The notes: generated by a model not told the origin, from the sequence alone. A DNA stretch of 64,000 bases from Pseudonocardiales bacterium (GCA_019244165.1 JAFATA010000080.1:1-64000); one strand, 5' to 3'; positions 17,829 to 27,483 are shown, counted from the first letter of the stretch. Numbers and translations are program-made.

Positions 17829-18705
17829 GTGACCCGTTGTGACTGGGATGATCTGCCCGAGGGTGTCCGTCGCGCGGTGGCAGCTCAGTGCGGGCCAGTG
17901 GCCCGATCACAGTCTGCGCCAGCAGGGTCAGCCGCGAGCCTGGCGACGACCCTGTACTTAGCGGATGGCAGTGTCCTGTTTTGCAAGGGCGTCCAGGCCA
18001 ACAGCCCTCTCGCGTGGATGCACCGCAACGAGGCACGGGCCAACCCCTGGCTTCCCGGCCTCGCTCCCCGGCTGCTGTGGACCCTCGACACGGACGGATG
18101 GCTGCTGCTGGGCTTCGAGCACATCGAGGGACGGCATGCCGACGTGTCTCCCGGATCGCCCGACCTGCCCAGGATCGCGGACGTCCTGGCCGGCATGGAA
18201 CGCGACCTGACGCCGTGCCCGTCCATCCCGCTGCAGACTCTCAGTCAACGTTGGGCAGCGTTGCCGGCGTGGCACCTGCTCTCGCGGAACCGCCCTGAGG
18301 GCCTTGACTCCTGGACACGGGACAACCTTCACCGGCTCCTCGACACGGAGGCCTCCGCGCCCGACCTGCTTGCCGGTCACACTCTCGTCCACACGGATCT
18401 GAACGCCCGCAACTTCCTGATCGGCGAGGGCGTGCGCGTGGTCGACTGGGCCTGGCCGTGCCGGGCAGCCGGCTGGATCGAGGTGGCCTTTTCTCGTCCT
18501 GCGTCTCATCGCCGCCGGCCACACCCCCGACGCCGCCGAGCAATGGGCCACCAGCGTGCCTGCCTGGAAACAGGCGTCCGACACTGCGGTCACCGCGGTC
18601 ACCGTCGCCGGGCTGTGGGAATACCGGTACCGCGCCACCCTCGCCGAGCACCAGCAACGCCTGAGCACGATCGCACGAGAATGGGCGCAACACCGGCTTG
18701 GATGA
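17829..18705 (+). pseudogene. APH-family phosphotransferase, frameshifted near the C-terminus
   Basis: The GTG at 17829 begins a kinase-like fold: VLFCKGVQ (ATP-lysine region), WLLLGFEHIEGRHAD (hinge), and the catalytic loop HTLVHTDLNARNFLIG with VRVVDWAWP (the H-x-D-x-x-x-x-N and D of APH enzymes). At 18488-18492 a run of four T shifts the frame. The proper C-terminus continues one frame over (LVLRLIAAGHTPDAAEQW... to AREWAQHRLG) and stops at 18705. In the shifted frame the sequence reads on into the next gene. Real loss or a homopolymer sequencing error cannot be told apart here. Substrate unknown. Confidence 0.75.
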
Positions 18706-18731
18706 GCGTGGCAACGAGGAAGGGACGTCAC

Positions 18732-19580
18732 ATGATTATCGAAGCGGGACAGGTCGCGGTGGTGACGGGGGCGGCGCAGGGACTGGGTCGCGCTCTGGCC
18801 GCCGCGTTCGTCGACCGTGGCGTGTCAGTCGCACTGGTGGATATCGCACAGGAACGGCTGCGTGAGACTGCCGAGGCGTTCACCACGCGGGGCGGACAGG
18901 TGCTGCCGGTGGTGACCGATGTGAGCGACGCGGCGGCGGTCGGCGCACTGGCCTCCCGAACGCTCGAGCACTTCGGGCGGGTAGACGTGGTGGTGAACAA
19001 CGCCGGCATCACAGCCCCAGGCGGCCGGCCACTGTGGCAGACCGACCCGGAGGACTGGCGACGCGTCCTGGGGGTGAACCTGCTCGGTGTGGTGCACGGG
19101 ATTCAGGCGTTCGTGCCGCACCTGATGGCGGCCGGCGCCGGACACGTGGTCAACATCGCCTCGTTGGCCGGGCTGACCGTCATGCCGTTCGCGAGCGCCT
19201 ACTGCGCCAGCAAGCACGCGGTGGTCGCAGTCTCTGAGACGCTGCGCGCTGAGCTGGGCATGATGGGACTGCCTATCGGGGTGACCGTGGTCTGCCCTGG
19301 ATACGTGCGTACCCCGCTGACCGAGCCCCTGTTCGCCCTGCTGCAGGCTGGCGATGATGCGCAGCTGGCCGAGTACCTGCCGGCCGGACTCTCCGCGGAA
19401 CAGGTGCAACAGGTGAGGGCGAGGCTCGAGTACGGGATACCCACCATGATGGAGCCGGACGTCGTGGCCGAACGCATCCTCGCCGCGGTCGAAGCCGACC
19501 AGCTGTACGCGTTGACGCACGGAGACTTCGAGGACGTCGTCCGCCGCAGGGCCGAGAGGATTCTCGCGGCACTGGGTTGA
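18732..19580 (+). CDS. Short-chain dehydrogenase/reductase (SDR)
   Basis: A 282-residue classical SDR: cofactor motif TGAAQGLG near residue 13, NNAG at about 90, catalytic Ser (NIASLAG) and YCASK, and the C-terminal region that closes over the substrate. The Asp after the second strand (ALVDIAQ) suggests NAD+ preference. The ATG at 18732 has an AGGAAGGG site upstream. The long upstream frame that joins it to the APH gene is an artefact of the frameshift there. Substrate unknown; the large SDR family includes steroid, alcohol and polyol dehydrogenases. It converges on the DUF4185 gene with 15 nt between stops. Confidence 0.88.
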   Translation: MIIEAGQVAVVTGAAQGLGRALAAAFVDRGVSVALVDIAQERLRETAEAFTTRGGQVLPVVTDVSDAAAVGALASRTLEHFGRVDVVVNNAGITAPGGRPLWQTDPEDWRRVLGVNLLGVVHGIQAFVPHLMAAGAGHVVNIASLAGLTVMPFASAYCASKHAVVAVSETLRAELGMMGLPIGVTVVCPGYVRTPLTEPLFALLQAGDDAQLAEYLPAGLSAEQVQQVRARLEYGIPTMMEPDVVAERILAAVEADQLYALTHGDFEDVVRRRAERILAALG

Positions 19581-19595
19581 TCCGATTGTTACGGG

Positions 19596-20741
19596 TTAAT
19601 GCGTCCGAGGATCCTCGATCGGTGGTGTGCTGCTGATCGCGCTGATCGGCAGCCTGGCGTGCATCATCGACACGTTGTAGCTGTCGTACTGGCTCATCGT
19701 GAAGTAGACGTCGCGACCCTCCACTCCCGGATGCAGGAACCCGCCATAGAGTTTCGGGTACTCGCGCGACGTGGCGACCGGTATGGGCGCCCCCCACGGC
19801 CCAGCCGGCCGAGGCGCCAGCCGGACCACGATCGCCTCACGCGACTCGTCGAGGTACATCATTTCCCAGCTCTTGAGGACCTGGTCGTAGCGGACCGATA
19901 ACTCCCCGACGGGCTTCTGCACGATCGGGGCCGCCATCATGCTGTCGCCCTGTTGCCAAGATTTCCCGTTCCAGTACTCATAGACGGACTTGTCAAGCAG
20001 TTGCTGTGCGGGTACCCGGGCCACGTAGGCGGCACCGAAGCGGCCGTTGGGCGTGCCGAAGGCGTACACGAAGCCATCGCGCTTGGCGAAGGCGATCATC
20101 TGGAATTTCTCGTCGAGGTCCGGCGTGTTGAGCTGGCGGGCGCTGGGGGCGTCACTCCAGCTCTCCCCGCCGTCGTCGGAGTATGCGATGCCGCTGTAGT
20201 TCGTGATCCAGTGCCCTGGCTTGGTGAAGCGCCGCACCGACATATAGGCCAGGTAGTTGCGTCCCCCGATGTTGATCCCGCCGGTGGGGATCTTGGTCAT
20301 CTCGACACCGTTCCGCTTGAGTGAGGGCAGCAACTCCTTGGCGTGACCGGGACGGTCGGTGACGAAGGCGTCGAAATGCAACCCGTGGGCGGGGTTGCGG
20401 TCGCTGCTGCGGGCGAGGGTGTTCGAGCGCCAATCGATCACGGTGGGATTCGCGAACCCACTGGTGACACCGCCCCACCTGGCGCCGAAGGTGTCGCCAA
20501 AGGCGGTCAAGATGTACCCGTGCTCGTCAGACCACATAATCCCCAGATCGGTGCCTTTTATCTCGTAACGGGTCTCGGTCGCGTTGATGGACATCGCGCC
20601 GGTGAGTACGGCTACCGGGTTTGCAATGCCCAGCGGTCCTGTTTGCGCCACCCCCGGCGCCGCCGCGCTGACCGTGACTGCTACCGTTACCGCGCTGAAG
20701 ACTGTGAAAGCGGCCCCAGCCCGGGCTCGGTAAGTGAACAT
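19596..20741 (-). CDS. Secreted DUF4185 protein (beta-propeller; possible D-arabinanase)
   Basis: A 381-residue protein with a Sec signal peptide (basic start, then AAFTVFSAVTVAVTVSAAAPG, cleavage near AQT about residue 34) and a DUF4185 domain over the rest: GTDLGIMWSDEHGYILTAFG, TFGARWGGVTSGFANPTV, YLAYMSVRRF, PNGRFGAAYVARV, and the final YFTMSQYDSYNVSMMHARL. DUF4185 folds as a five-bladed propeller. As I recall, mycobacterial members were recently shown to be endo-D-arabinanases (GH183), cutting wall arabinan. ATG 20741 has a GAGGGGGAG site upstream. Beside wall-sugar genes, a role in wall remodelling is plausible but inferred. Confidence 0.85.
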   Translation of the reverse strand: MFTYRARAGAAFTVFSAVTVAVTVSAAAPGVAQTGPLGIANPVAVLTGAMSINATETRYEIKGTDLGIMWSDEHGYILTAFGDTFGARWGGVTSGFANPTVIDWRSNTLARSSDRNPAHGLHFDAFVTDRPGHAKELLPSLKRNGVEMTKIPTGGINIGGRNYLAYMSVRRFTKPGHWITNYSGIAYSDDGGESWSDAPSARQLNTPDLDEKFQMIAFAKRDGFVYAFGTPNGRFGAAYVARVPAQQLLDKSVYEYWNGKSWQQGDSMMAAPIVQKPVGELSVRYDQVLKSWEMMYLDESREAIVVRLAPRPAGPWGAPIPVATSREYPKLYGGFLHPGVEGRDVYFTMSQYDSYNVSMMHARLPISAISSTPPIEDPRTH

Positions 20742-21002
20742 TATCTCCCCCTCTTGGGCGCTGTGCGACCGCGCGCTACAGCGCGGGCGCGGTCATGCGC
20801 CAGCGTTCTCTCGCTGCAAGCGATGTCCCCCGGCACTCAAAGGGGGAAGCGGCCCTCCCCTGCGCATTCCGTAGCGATGTGCGACCCGGAAGTATCATAA
20901 CGTCCGCCCTACTACTCCTCGCGGGTGAAAACCACCTCTGTGCACACTTCACGGGTACCCTGTGTGTTCGTCACTGGTGTGTGGTGTGCGGGTGTGCGCC
21001 GA
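20742..21002. other. Intergenic, regulatory only
   Basis: 260 nt between the start of the DUF4185 gene and the end of the GT4 gene. No gene is supported. The part adjoining 20742 should contain the DUF4185 promoter. Confidence 0.4.
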
Positions 21003-22133
21003 TCAGCCGCAGGCTTTCCGGTACGCGCGGACCGTGGCCTGCGCACACGCTTGCCAGCTGTAGTGGGCCGCGTGCGCCTGCCGGGCAGCCGCTCCTGCCG
21101 GGTCGTGGCCTTCGCCGTCCACGCTGCTCAGCGCGGTGGCCAGGGCAGTGGGATCCCCCGGCGGGACGAGGGTGGCGAGCCCCCCGGCGACCTCCCGCAG
21201 CGCCGGCAGATCGGAGCACACCACCGGTACCCCGGCCGCCATCGCCTCCAGGACCGGTAGGCCGAAGCCCTCATCGCGGGAGGGCAGCGCCAGCGCCGCC
21301 GCACCGGCTACCACGCAGCGCAGGTCGGTTTCGTCGAGGTAGCCCAGGGTGTGCACCCGCGACGCAGACCTCAGCGTCGGACCCCAGCCCGCTGGCCCGG
21401 CGAGCACCAGCGGCGCGAGACCAGGTTGGGAGGCGTGTGCGTCGAGGAGCACGTCCAAGCCCTTGCGCGGCTGTGCTGCCCCGACGAACAACAGGTAGCG
21501 CGGCGGCAACCCCAGCCTCGCGCGCAGCGCCGGGGACGGCGGGCCAGCGCTCGACCAGGCGGGATCCACGCCCAGCGGGGTGGGCACGATCCGCTCCGCG
21601 GGGACCCCGAGCCGGCGTGCCACCTGCTGGGCCACCGCGTTGCTGGGGGTGCACACCACCGCCGCGCGGGCCACCGAGCGCCTGAGGAACTCAGGCAGAT
21701 GACGTTGGGGTGGGGCCAGGAACTCGGGGTGCTCCAGGAACGCCAGATCATGCACGGTGAGCACACCCCGGGCGCGGGTGGCGGGCGGCAGCACGAAGTT
21801 GGTGGCGTGCAGCACGTCAGCGTCGGTGGCGAGCAGTTCGGTCGGGGGCCAGTCCACGCGGCGCCACAGCGCCCGCAGCGCCCGAGCCGGAACCGGCCCA
21901 CCGCGCACCCCCACCCCGGCGGGCACCGCGGCGCGCAGCGCGCGCTGGCCGCGCGCCGTGAACGCGGTGACCGTGACGTGCACCCCCCGGCAGGTTGCTA
22001 GCTCGCGCAGCAGCGCGGCGGTGTAGCGGCCAACCCCGCTGCGCTGCCCGAGCAGCGGCGTGCCATCGAGCAACACCCGGAGGGTGTCGCGCCGTGAGTG
22101 GCGATGCGAGTTATCGCTCGTATCGCCACTCAC
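21003..22133 (-). CDS. Glycosyltransferase family 4 (GT-B)
   Basis: A 376-residue cytoplasmic or membrane-associated GT-B enzyme. The N-terminal domain begins RVLLDGTPLLGQRSGVGRYT, with LTVHDLAFLEHPEF in the middle. The C-terminal nucleotide-sugar domain shows YLLFVGAAQPRKGLDVLLDA and the E-x7-E region SRDEGFGLPVLEAMAAGVPV. Donor and acceptor are unknown, but the wall-sugar locus suggests a step in building a lipid-linked glycan. The start overlaps the end of the large upstream glycosyltransferase gene by 23 nt, so the pair is one operon. The paralogues at 39330 and 40503 have the same motifs. Confidence 0.9.
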   Translation of the reverse strand: MSGDTSDNSHRHSRRDTLRVLLDGTPLLGQRSGVGRYTAALLRELATCRGVHVTVTAFTARGQRALRAAVPAGVGVRGGPVPARALRALWRRVDWPPTELLATDADVLHATNFVLPPATRARGVLTVHDLAFLEHPEFLAPPQRHLPEFLRRSVARAAVVCTPSNAVAQQVARRLGVPAERIVPTPLGVDPAWSSAGPPSPALRARLGLPPRYLLFVGAAQPRKGLDVLLDAHASQPGLAPLVLAGPAGWGPTLRSASRVHTLGYLDETDLRCVVAGAAALALPSRDEGFGLPVLEAMAAGVPVVCSDLPALREVAGGLATLVPPGDPTALATALSSVDGEGHDPAGAAARQAHAAHYSWQACAQATVRAYRKACG

Positions 22134-24678
22134 GGGTCACTCTCCTGAGCCGGCCGGCGGCTCGCCGGGCCACTTCGCCGGGCCCGCCAGCGGCGAGGTA
22201 GGAGCGGGCCAGCGCGGCGTCCCGGCGTAGCGCGCCGGCCACCCCGGCCCGGCGGTCCGGGGCGGTGAACTGGGCCGGGGCGAGCGAGGCCGGGGTGAGT
22301 GGGGCCGGGGCGAGCGAGGCGCCGCGCAGCCGGTCCGGCGCAGGCCGTGGGTGCCGGCAGAACTCGACCAGCGGTGTCAGCACCGCCTCCCAGGTGAAGC
22401 GCTGAGCCACCGCCGCGATCCGATCCCGGCAGCCGGCGGCAAAGGCGTCGTCGTAGAGCACCCGCTGCAGCGCCATGGCCAGCGCCGCGGGATCCCCGGC
22501 GGGCACCACCGCGCCGAGCTTCTCGGTGGCGACCAGCTCGGCGAAGGCGTCGCCGTCGGTGGTGACGATGGGCAAGTGCGCCCACAGGTAGTCCAGCACC
22601 CGGGTCCGGAACGCGAACGTGGTCTCGACGTGCTCGAAGTGCGTGGTGACGCCGGCGTCGGCGTCGAGCAGCCAGTTCTGCCGGTCGGCATAGGGCACCC
22701 AGGTCTCGTTGAAGAACACCTGCCCACCGGTGAGCCCGAGGGCCTCGGAGAGCCGGCGGGCCTGCCCGGCCATGCTCATCTCGGGCACGTCGGGATTGGG
22801 GTGGCGCATCCCGAGGAACACCAGCCGCAGGTCCGGGTGCTCGGCGCGCAGCGCGTGCACGGCGTGCAGCAAGGTCAACGGGTCGAACCAGGAGTAGACC
22901 CCGCCCGCCCAGAGCACGACTTTCTCCCGCGACCCCAGTCCGAGAGTGTCGCGCAACCCGGGACCGGTGCGCTGCGGCGGCTTGCCGGACAACCCGAAGG
23001 GAGCCACCGCGAGCAGCGAGCGGGTCGTGGGGTCAGCGTCGTAGACGACGGGGGACAGACGGCCGATCGCGGCGAGATGCCCCAGCCAGAAATGCCGCTG
23101 CCGTTCCGAGGCGCACAAAAAGAAGTCACCGCGGCGTAGCTGAGTCGTCAACGCGGTGGTTACCGCCTCGACGACCCGCCCGCGCGCCTCGTCACCCAGA
23201 TCACGGGCCTGCTCCAGTTGCTCGAGGTGCATCGGGTCGTAGATGTCGACGATGACGATGTGGTTGGACGTCTTTAATGACGGAATCTGCTCGAGCACGT
23301 GGCCTTGAAGGACTACCAACTGGGCCCAGTCCAGATCGGGGCCGATCGAGCGGGGCGTGGCCTGGCGTACCTCGAACTCGGCGGGCTGGCCCGCACAGCA
23401 AGACCCGGAACTGTGCGGGTTGAGGCTGACCAGGCGGACGTGGTGCTCGCCGGAGAGCACCTCGGCCATGTTCCAGGCGCGGATCGCTGGCCCGGCCATC
23501 CGCTCGGACACCGCATCCCCGGTGATGACGAGAACCCGCCGCCGGGCGCCGTACACCCGCGCCACGCCGAACGCCTCGACGATCACGTCGTGCGCGAGCA
23601 GGTAGGGGATCTCCGGGGAGATGCGCTCCAGGGCGTTGCGCATCAGCGGGAGCAGGTCGGCGTCGGTGCGGACCCGGGCGGCCTGCTCAACCCGTCTCGA
23701 GACGGCCAGCGAGGGCAGCATCTCGACGAAGCGGTCGATGGCATAGATCCCGGCCATGGTCACCCGGGGCACGGTCATCGGCCCCGCCGTCTCGATGCCC
23801 CCCGTCTCGTCAGGCGCAGTGCGGCGGGTCAACTCCAGCTCGGTCGGGTCGCAGTCACCGCGGGCGGTGGCCCGCCGCACGGCCAGCGCGAGCGCCGCGG
23901 GCAGCACGCTGGCCAGGGTCTCGTCGGAGACGTTCTTGTACAGCGCGGCGAGCGCGTTGCGTTCCAGCAGGTAGAGTTCGCGGGCTGGGTCTGCGCCGCG
24001 CAGCGAGGCGTGGTGGTGGTGGTAGGCGACCGAGGCCGGCTCGTAGCGCACCCGGTAGCCGCGCAGGTTGAGCCGCCAGCCGAGGTCGACGTCCTCGCAG
24101 AACATGAAGAACCGCTCGTCGAACCCCCCGAGTTGGTCGAAGACCTCGCGCCGGACCAGCAGCGCGGCCCCGGTGCCGAACAGCACGTCCCGGGCGGTGT
24201 CGTAGGCACCGTCGTCGGGCTGGCCGACGTGTGGCTTGTAGCCCATCCCGTACCAGCTCAGCCCACCGTCGACGTAGTCGATCCGCTGCCCGTCCCAATC
24301 CAGTACCTTGCTGGCCACCGCGGCGATGTCGGGGCCTTCCCGGAATGCCTCGACCGCGGCGCGCACCCAGTCGCGGTGCGGCCGCGCGTCGCTGTTGAGA
24401 AAGGCGACGATCGAACCGGTGGCTTTGCTGACCCCGAGGTTGCAGCCGCCGGCGAACCCGGTGTTGCGGGCCGAGCGGATCAGCCGGGCTTGCGGTACCG
24501 CGGCGGCGATCCGCCGCGCGCTGCCGTCGCCCGAGGCGTTGTCCACGCAGATCAGCTCCAGCGCCTCAGCGGGCCAGTCCAGCTCCTCGCGCAGCGCTCG
24601 CAGGCAGGTCACGGTGTGCTCGGCGCCCCGGTAGTTGACCACGATCACCGACACCGTCGGCAGTGCACGCTCACCCAC
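22111..24678 (-). CDS. Bifunctional glycosyltransferase, GT2 plus GT4 domains
   Basis: About 855 residues with two catalytic modules. The N-terminal GT-A domain (TVSVIVVNYRG, ICVDNASGDGS, NTGFAGGCNLGV, AFLNSDARP, GTGAALLVRREVF, FFMFCEDVDLGWRL) is a rhamnosyl/galactosyl-type GT2. A linker of about 200 residues follows, then a GT-B domain (RVLVITGDAVSERMAGPAIR, VVLWAGGVYSWFDPLTLLHA, YLWAHLPIVTTDGDAFAELV). The Pro/Ala-rich tail (SLAPAPLTPASLAPAQ) comes from a short DNA repeat near 22260-22320. The open frame goes back to 25140, but that part is antisense to the HNH remnant and of low complexity. I place the start at GTG 24678 with GGAAGGG upstream; ATG 24768 is an alternative. Confidence 0.85.
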   Translation of the reverse strand: MGERALPTVSVIVVNYRGAEHTVTCLRALREELDWPAEALELICVDNASGDGSARRIAAAVPQARLIRSARNTGFAGGCNLGVSKATGSIVAFLNSDARPHRDWVRAAVEAFREGPDIAAVASKVLDWDGQRIDYVDGGLSWYGMGYKPHVGQPDDGAYDTARDVLFGTGAALLVRREVFDQLGGFDERFFMFCEDVDLGWRLNLRGYRVRYEPASVAYHHHHASLRGADPARELYLLERNALAALYKNVSDETLASVLPAALALAVRRATARGDCDPTELELTRRTAPDETGGIETAGPMTVPRVTMAGIYAIDRFVEMLPSLAVSRRVEQAARVRTDADLLPLMRNALERISPEIPYLLAHDVIVEAFGVARVYGARRRVLVITGDAVSERMAGPAIRAWNMAEVLSGEHHVRLVSLNPHSSGSCCAGQPAEFEVRQATPRSIGPDLDWAQLVVLQGHVLEQIPSLKTSNHIVIVDIYDPMHLEQLEQARDLGDEARGRVVEAVTTALTTQLRRGDFFLCASERQRHFWLGHLAAIGRLSPVVYDADPTTRSLLAVAPFGLSGKPPQRTGPGLRDTLGLGSREKVVLWAGGVYSWFDPLTLLHAVHALRAEHPDLRLVFLGMRHPNPDVPEMSMAGQARRLSEALGLTGGQVFFNETWVPYADRQNWLLDADAGVTTHFEHVETTFAFRTRVLDYLWAHLPIVTTDGDAFAELVATEKLGAVVPAGDPAALAMALQRVLYDDAFAAGCRDRIAAVAQRFTWEAVLTPLVEFCRHPRPAPDRLRGASLAPAPLTPASLAPAQFTAPDRRAGVAGALRRDAALARSYLAAGGPGEVARRAAGRLRRVTREWRYER

Positions 24679-24805
24679 GTCCGGCGTCCCTTCCACGGCG
24701 AGGGCTAAGCCTGACGCATCGCGTCGTGGCACTCTTCCCGGGGGTCGGCTGCCTATCCGTGGCAGCATGGCCGTGCCGGCCAGCTCATGTGGCGAGGTCC
24801 GGCGG

Positions 24806-25650
24806 ATGGATGCCGTTCGCTGTTCTGTGGTGAGGCGTCCATCGCCCTCGGTTGGGCTGCTGGAGGGGTTGCGTTCGGCCGAGGCCGATTTGCGGCAGTC
24901 GTATGCACGGGTTCTTTCCGTGGTCGCCGAGTTGGATGCGGAGCGGGCGGGCGCTATCGCTGGGTTCGGTTCCACCGCGCGGTTGTTGTCCGGGGTGCTG
25001 AAGCTGTCCACAGGTGAGCAAGCCGAGCTGCTGATGCCGCGGCGGTCACTCACCGGCGAGGAGTTGCCGCCCAGGTTGCCCGCCACCGCCGCCGAACTCG
25101 CCGCGGGGACTCCATGCCCCTGGACGTCGGACGCCAACAACGCCTGGCCACCGCAGCATTACGCGACGCGCTGGCTCAACGCGATCAAGGGTGCGCCTTT
25201 CCCTCGTGCGACCGCTCTCCCCGCTATTGTCACGCCCATCGCATCAAGTCATGGCTCGATGGCGGCAAGACGAAGTTATCCAACATGTGCCTCTTGTGCG
25301 AAGCCCATCACGTTATTGTGCACCGGCAAGGTTGGCATATTCGGCTCGACGCCCGTGGATACCCCGAGTTCATCCCACAGAGTTCATCCCACCACAAACC
25401 GTGGACCCCACCCGAACACCACTCCACGACCCACTCCGACAATAGCGTTTCTCACGGGAACCCCGTCGCTCGTCTACAGGCACGTCTCCAGCGCAGCCGG
25501 TTCCACACCGGCAACCGGCAAGGCCCCCGGCCGAGTGGGATTCAGTCGTCGAACGGATCGACCGGGCCGCGGACCAGCGTATGCAGCGGGCAGTGGTCAG
25601 CCACGATCAGAATGACATGGCCATCAGGTTGGTCGATGCCCCGTCCATAG
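24806..25650 (+). pseudogene. DUF222/HNH endonuclease (13E12-like) with internal deletion
   Basis: The 5' part (24806 to about 25105) encodes the DUF222 N-terminus (LRSAEADLRQSYARVL, DAERAGAIAGFGSTARLL, LLMPRRSLTGEELPP). At about 25110 the frame changes and the sequence jumps to the C-terminal HNH nuclease domain (DVGRQQRLATAALRDAL, GCAFPSCDRSPRYCHAHRI, LCEAHHVIVHRQGWHI), which holds the two Cys pairs and the HNH His residues. The 200 or more residues usually between them are absent. Such genes are repeated in actinobacterial genomes and often decay. The remaining frame runs to 25650 without similarity. Confidence 0.75.
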
Positions 25651-25793
25651 TTGTTGCGTTCCGGGCTGCAGGTGCAGCCAGCAGCGATCGCCCGGTCGGA
25701 CCCGGGCACCAGGAACTCCTCGGCGTGAACCCGCAGCTCAGCGAGTTGAATTCGGTGCCGCTTCGGCGTTTGGCCTGACGTGTCGCGGCTCAT
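25542..25793 (-). CDS. Small Cys/His protein (GCTC...CPLH type)
   Basis: An 83-residue protein with a conserved-looking core: EEFLVPGSDRAIAAGCTCSP, ERNNYGRG, then ADHCPLH. The three Cys and the terminal His suggest a bound zinc. I recall comparable small proteins in actinobacteria and their phages (GCTCP...NNHG...CPLH) with no known function. It overlaps the tail of the HNH remnant on the opposite strand. ATG 25793 is the only start giving the whole core. Confidence 0.6.
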   Translation of the reverse strand: MSRDTSGQTPKRHRIQLAELRVHAEEFLVPGSDRAIAAGCTCSPERNNYGRGIDQPDGHVILIVADHCPLHTLVRGPVDPFDD

Positions 25794-26010
25794 GGTCAGC
25801 CGCCTACCCTCCTGTTGTGCGAGTGCATGGCCAGTGTAGGGGGCTGGCCCCGGACTCGCCCGGCCGCCGAGCGTGGGAGTCGGTTGCGCGGTGGTCGAAG
25901 GGACGTCAGAGGGCTGCGCTTACTGATCACAGCCGCAACGGGGTTTTCCTCAATGGGCAGTAGCACGACAAACTGGTCATCTGCCGGGGAGCGCCAGGTC
26001 AGCGGCGCGC

Positions 26011-26376
26011 CTGCGAGTCGGGCGATTGCCGGACAACGACGTTGTGCTCGATGACCTGCTGGTCTCGCGCCAGCACGCGAAGTTGCACCAGGGGGGCGGT
26101 CGGTGGCAAATCGTGGACCTCGGAAGCGCCAATGGCAGATATGTCAACGGCCAGCGGATCAGCCAGGCGACAGCGGTGGATCCCGACTCGATGATCGGCA
26201 TTGGTCGCTCGCTGCTCCAGCTTGCCGGCGATCGGCTGGTGGCCTACGTCGACAGTGGCGATGCCGAGGGGGCAGCGAGGTCCGCCTTCGTGAACCGTCC
26301 CGGCGTTGCGACCGGATCGTGTCTCGGTTTGGCCCCCGGCGTACGTAATCACCGCAATGTACTCATCGGCCGATGA
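26011..26376 (+). pseudogene. FHA-domain fragment
   Basis: The frame encodes most of a forkhead-associated phosphothreonine-binding domain: LRVGRLPDNDVVLDDLLVSR, then QHAKLH, VDLGSANGRYVNGQRI (the GR, SRxH and NG hallmarks) and IGIGRSLLQLAGDRLV. There is no good start upstream and the sequence after DSGDA (about 26265) lacks similarity, whereas relatives with this FHA type continue into ABC transporter or other domains. It is a fragment of a larger gene. The frame can begin at TTG 26026, but no ribosome site supports it. Confidence 0.6.
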
Positions 26377-27076
26377 GAGGGCGGTCCTTCCGGTTCGAAA
26401 GCTCGTGTGGTGAACCGTACAGTAGGTGGGCTGGTCGGGACCGGAGGTAGGAAGTGTGGAACCCGTCGTGCCGCCCCGGACCCGGACAGACCTCGGAAAC
26501 TCATCAAACACCTCAGCTCGGTGACCGGGACCGGCGCGTTCGCACGCGATCGTTGTCGCCGGCATGGTGGTGATCAACGCGGTGACGATGTATTCGGCTG
26601 TCGGGACCACGATGAGCCAGGATGTCCCGTGGAGTTTCCGTTACACAGCCGGTGACCACCCGGCCGGGGGCCCGGATTCCTTGTCGGTCACGGTCGTCTC
26701 CGCGGTCCGATCAGCATCTGACGGTCCGACGGCGGCGGCTGGGGTGGCCACATACTTCTGGTAAGCAGCCGCCGACTCGGCAGCCGCAGCTGCGGCCCGC
26801 TCAGCATCTGACAATTCCGCCATGGGCTGCGCATCGGCTGGCTCGGCAGCAGACTGCATTGCCCTTGTCAGGTCGACAACATATTTGCCGTAGGCGATGA
26901 CAGCTCGCGCCGCGATCAGTCCCGCCGCCCAAGTCGAGGCGCTGACCGGTTCGCGGCCAGTCACAGTCCCGGCCGACGTTGGCCACCGCGCGGCAGCGTG
27001 GCCCCACTTCGATGAGCGGAACACCCGTCGTCGACCTTGTGAGCTTCGGGTGCGGTGGTGGCAGTATCCGGTTGTG
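26377..27076. other. No recognised gene (700 nt)
   Basis: Frames on both strands are present, but none shows known motifs. A minus-strand stretch near 26660-26900 (AELSDAERAAAAAAESAAAY and neighbouring Ala-rich sequence) could be low-complexity coding or chance. Given the broken genes on both sides I read this as degraded DNA. Confidence 0.4.
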
Positions 27077-27483
27077 GTGAGGATCGAGGTGGTCTTGGGT
27101 GATATCACCCAACAGGACGTGGACGCGGTGGTGACCGCGGCGAATGAGTCGCTGGGGGCGGCGGTGGCGTGGATGGTGCCATTCACCGGGCAGCGGGGCC
27201 ACGGCTGGCGCAGGCGGGTGCTGCGCTGGCGCCGTGTGCGCCCGGGGATGCGGTGGCAACACCGGCGTTTGGTCTCAACCCGCCGGTGCGCCATGTCATC
27301 CACACCGTCGGTCCGGTCTGGAAAGGCGGCGGCCACGGGGAAGCGGCGGTGCTGAGCTCCTGCTATCGCCGCAGCCTGGAGGTTGCCGAGGAGCTTGGTG
27401 CGCGCACGCTCGCGTTCCCGGCGATCGCCACGGGCGCCTATGGTTTCCCCCCGGAGCAGGCGGCACGGTCAGTCGTCATGTGA
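27077..27483 (+). pseudogene. Macro-domain (ADP-ribose binding) protein, frameshifted and truncated
   Basis: The GTG at 27077 begins RIEVVLGDITQQDVDAVVTA then ANESL, the N-terminus of an Appr-1-p processing macrodomain. In the following run of G (27148-27152) one base appears to be missing; the expected glycine-rich loop [10 protein letters not shown] then continues in the next frame as [39 protein letters not shown] and [17 protein letters not shown]. The domain ends abruptly near 27470, where unrelated sequence (the SRPBCC remnant) begins. Intact members remove ADP-ribose from proteins or from O-acetyl-ADP-ribose. Confidence 0.75.

Noticed and set aside
17829-19580. A 583-residue open frame that looks like a kinase-SDR fusion
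   Set aside because: The middle is out-of-frame sequence after a T-run frameshift; the kinase C-terminus continues in another frame to 18705 and the SDR has its own ribosome site and ATG at 18732.
20795-21685. Plus-strand frame of 296 codons
   Set aside because: Antisense to the GT4 gene and Pro/Arg/Ala-rich, typical of high-GC shadow frames.
22111-25140. A 1009-residue version of the GT2-GT4 protein
   Set aside because: The first 125-155 residues are low-complexity and antisense to the HNH remnant; GT2 similarity starts near 24660.
26641-27336. Minus-strand 231-codon frame
   Set aside because: Its first two thirds are antisense to the macrodomain remnant; only an Ala-rich tail looks protein-like and nothing supports a gene.
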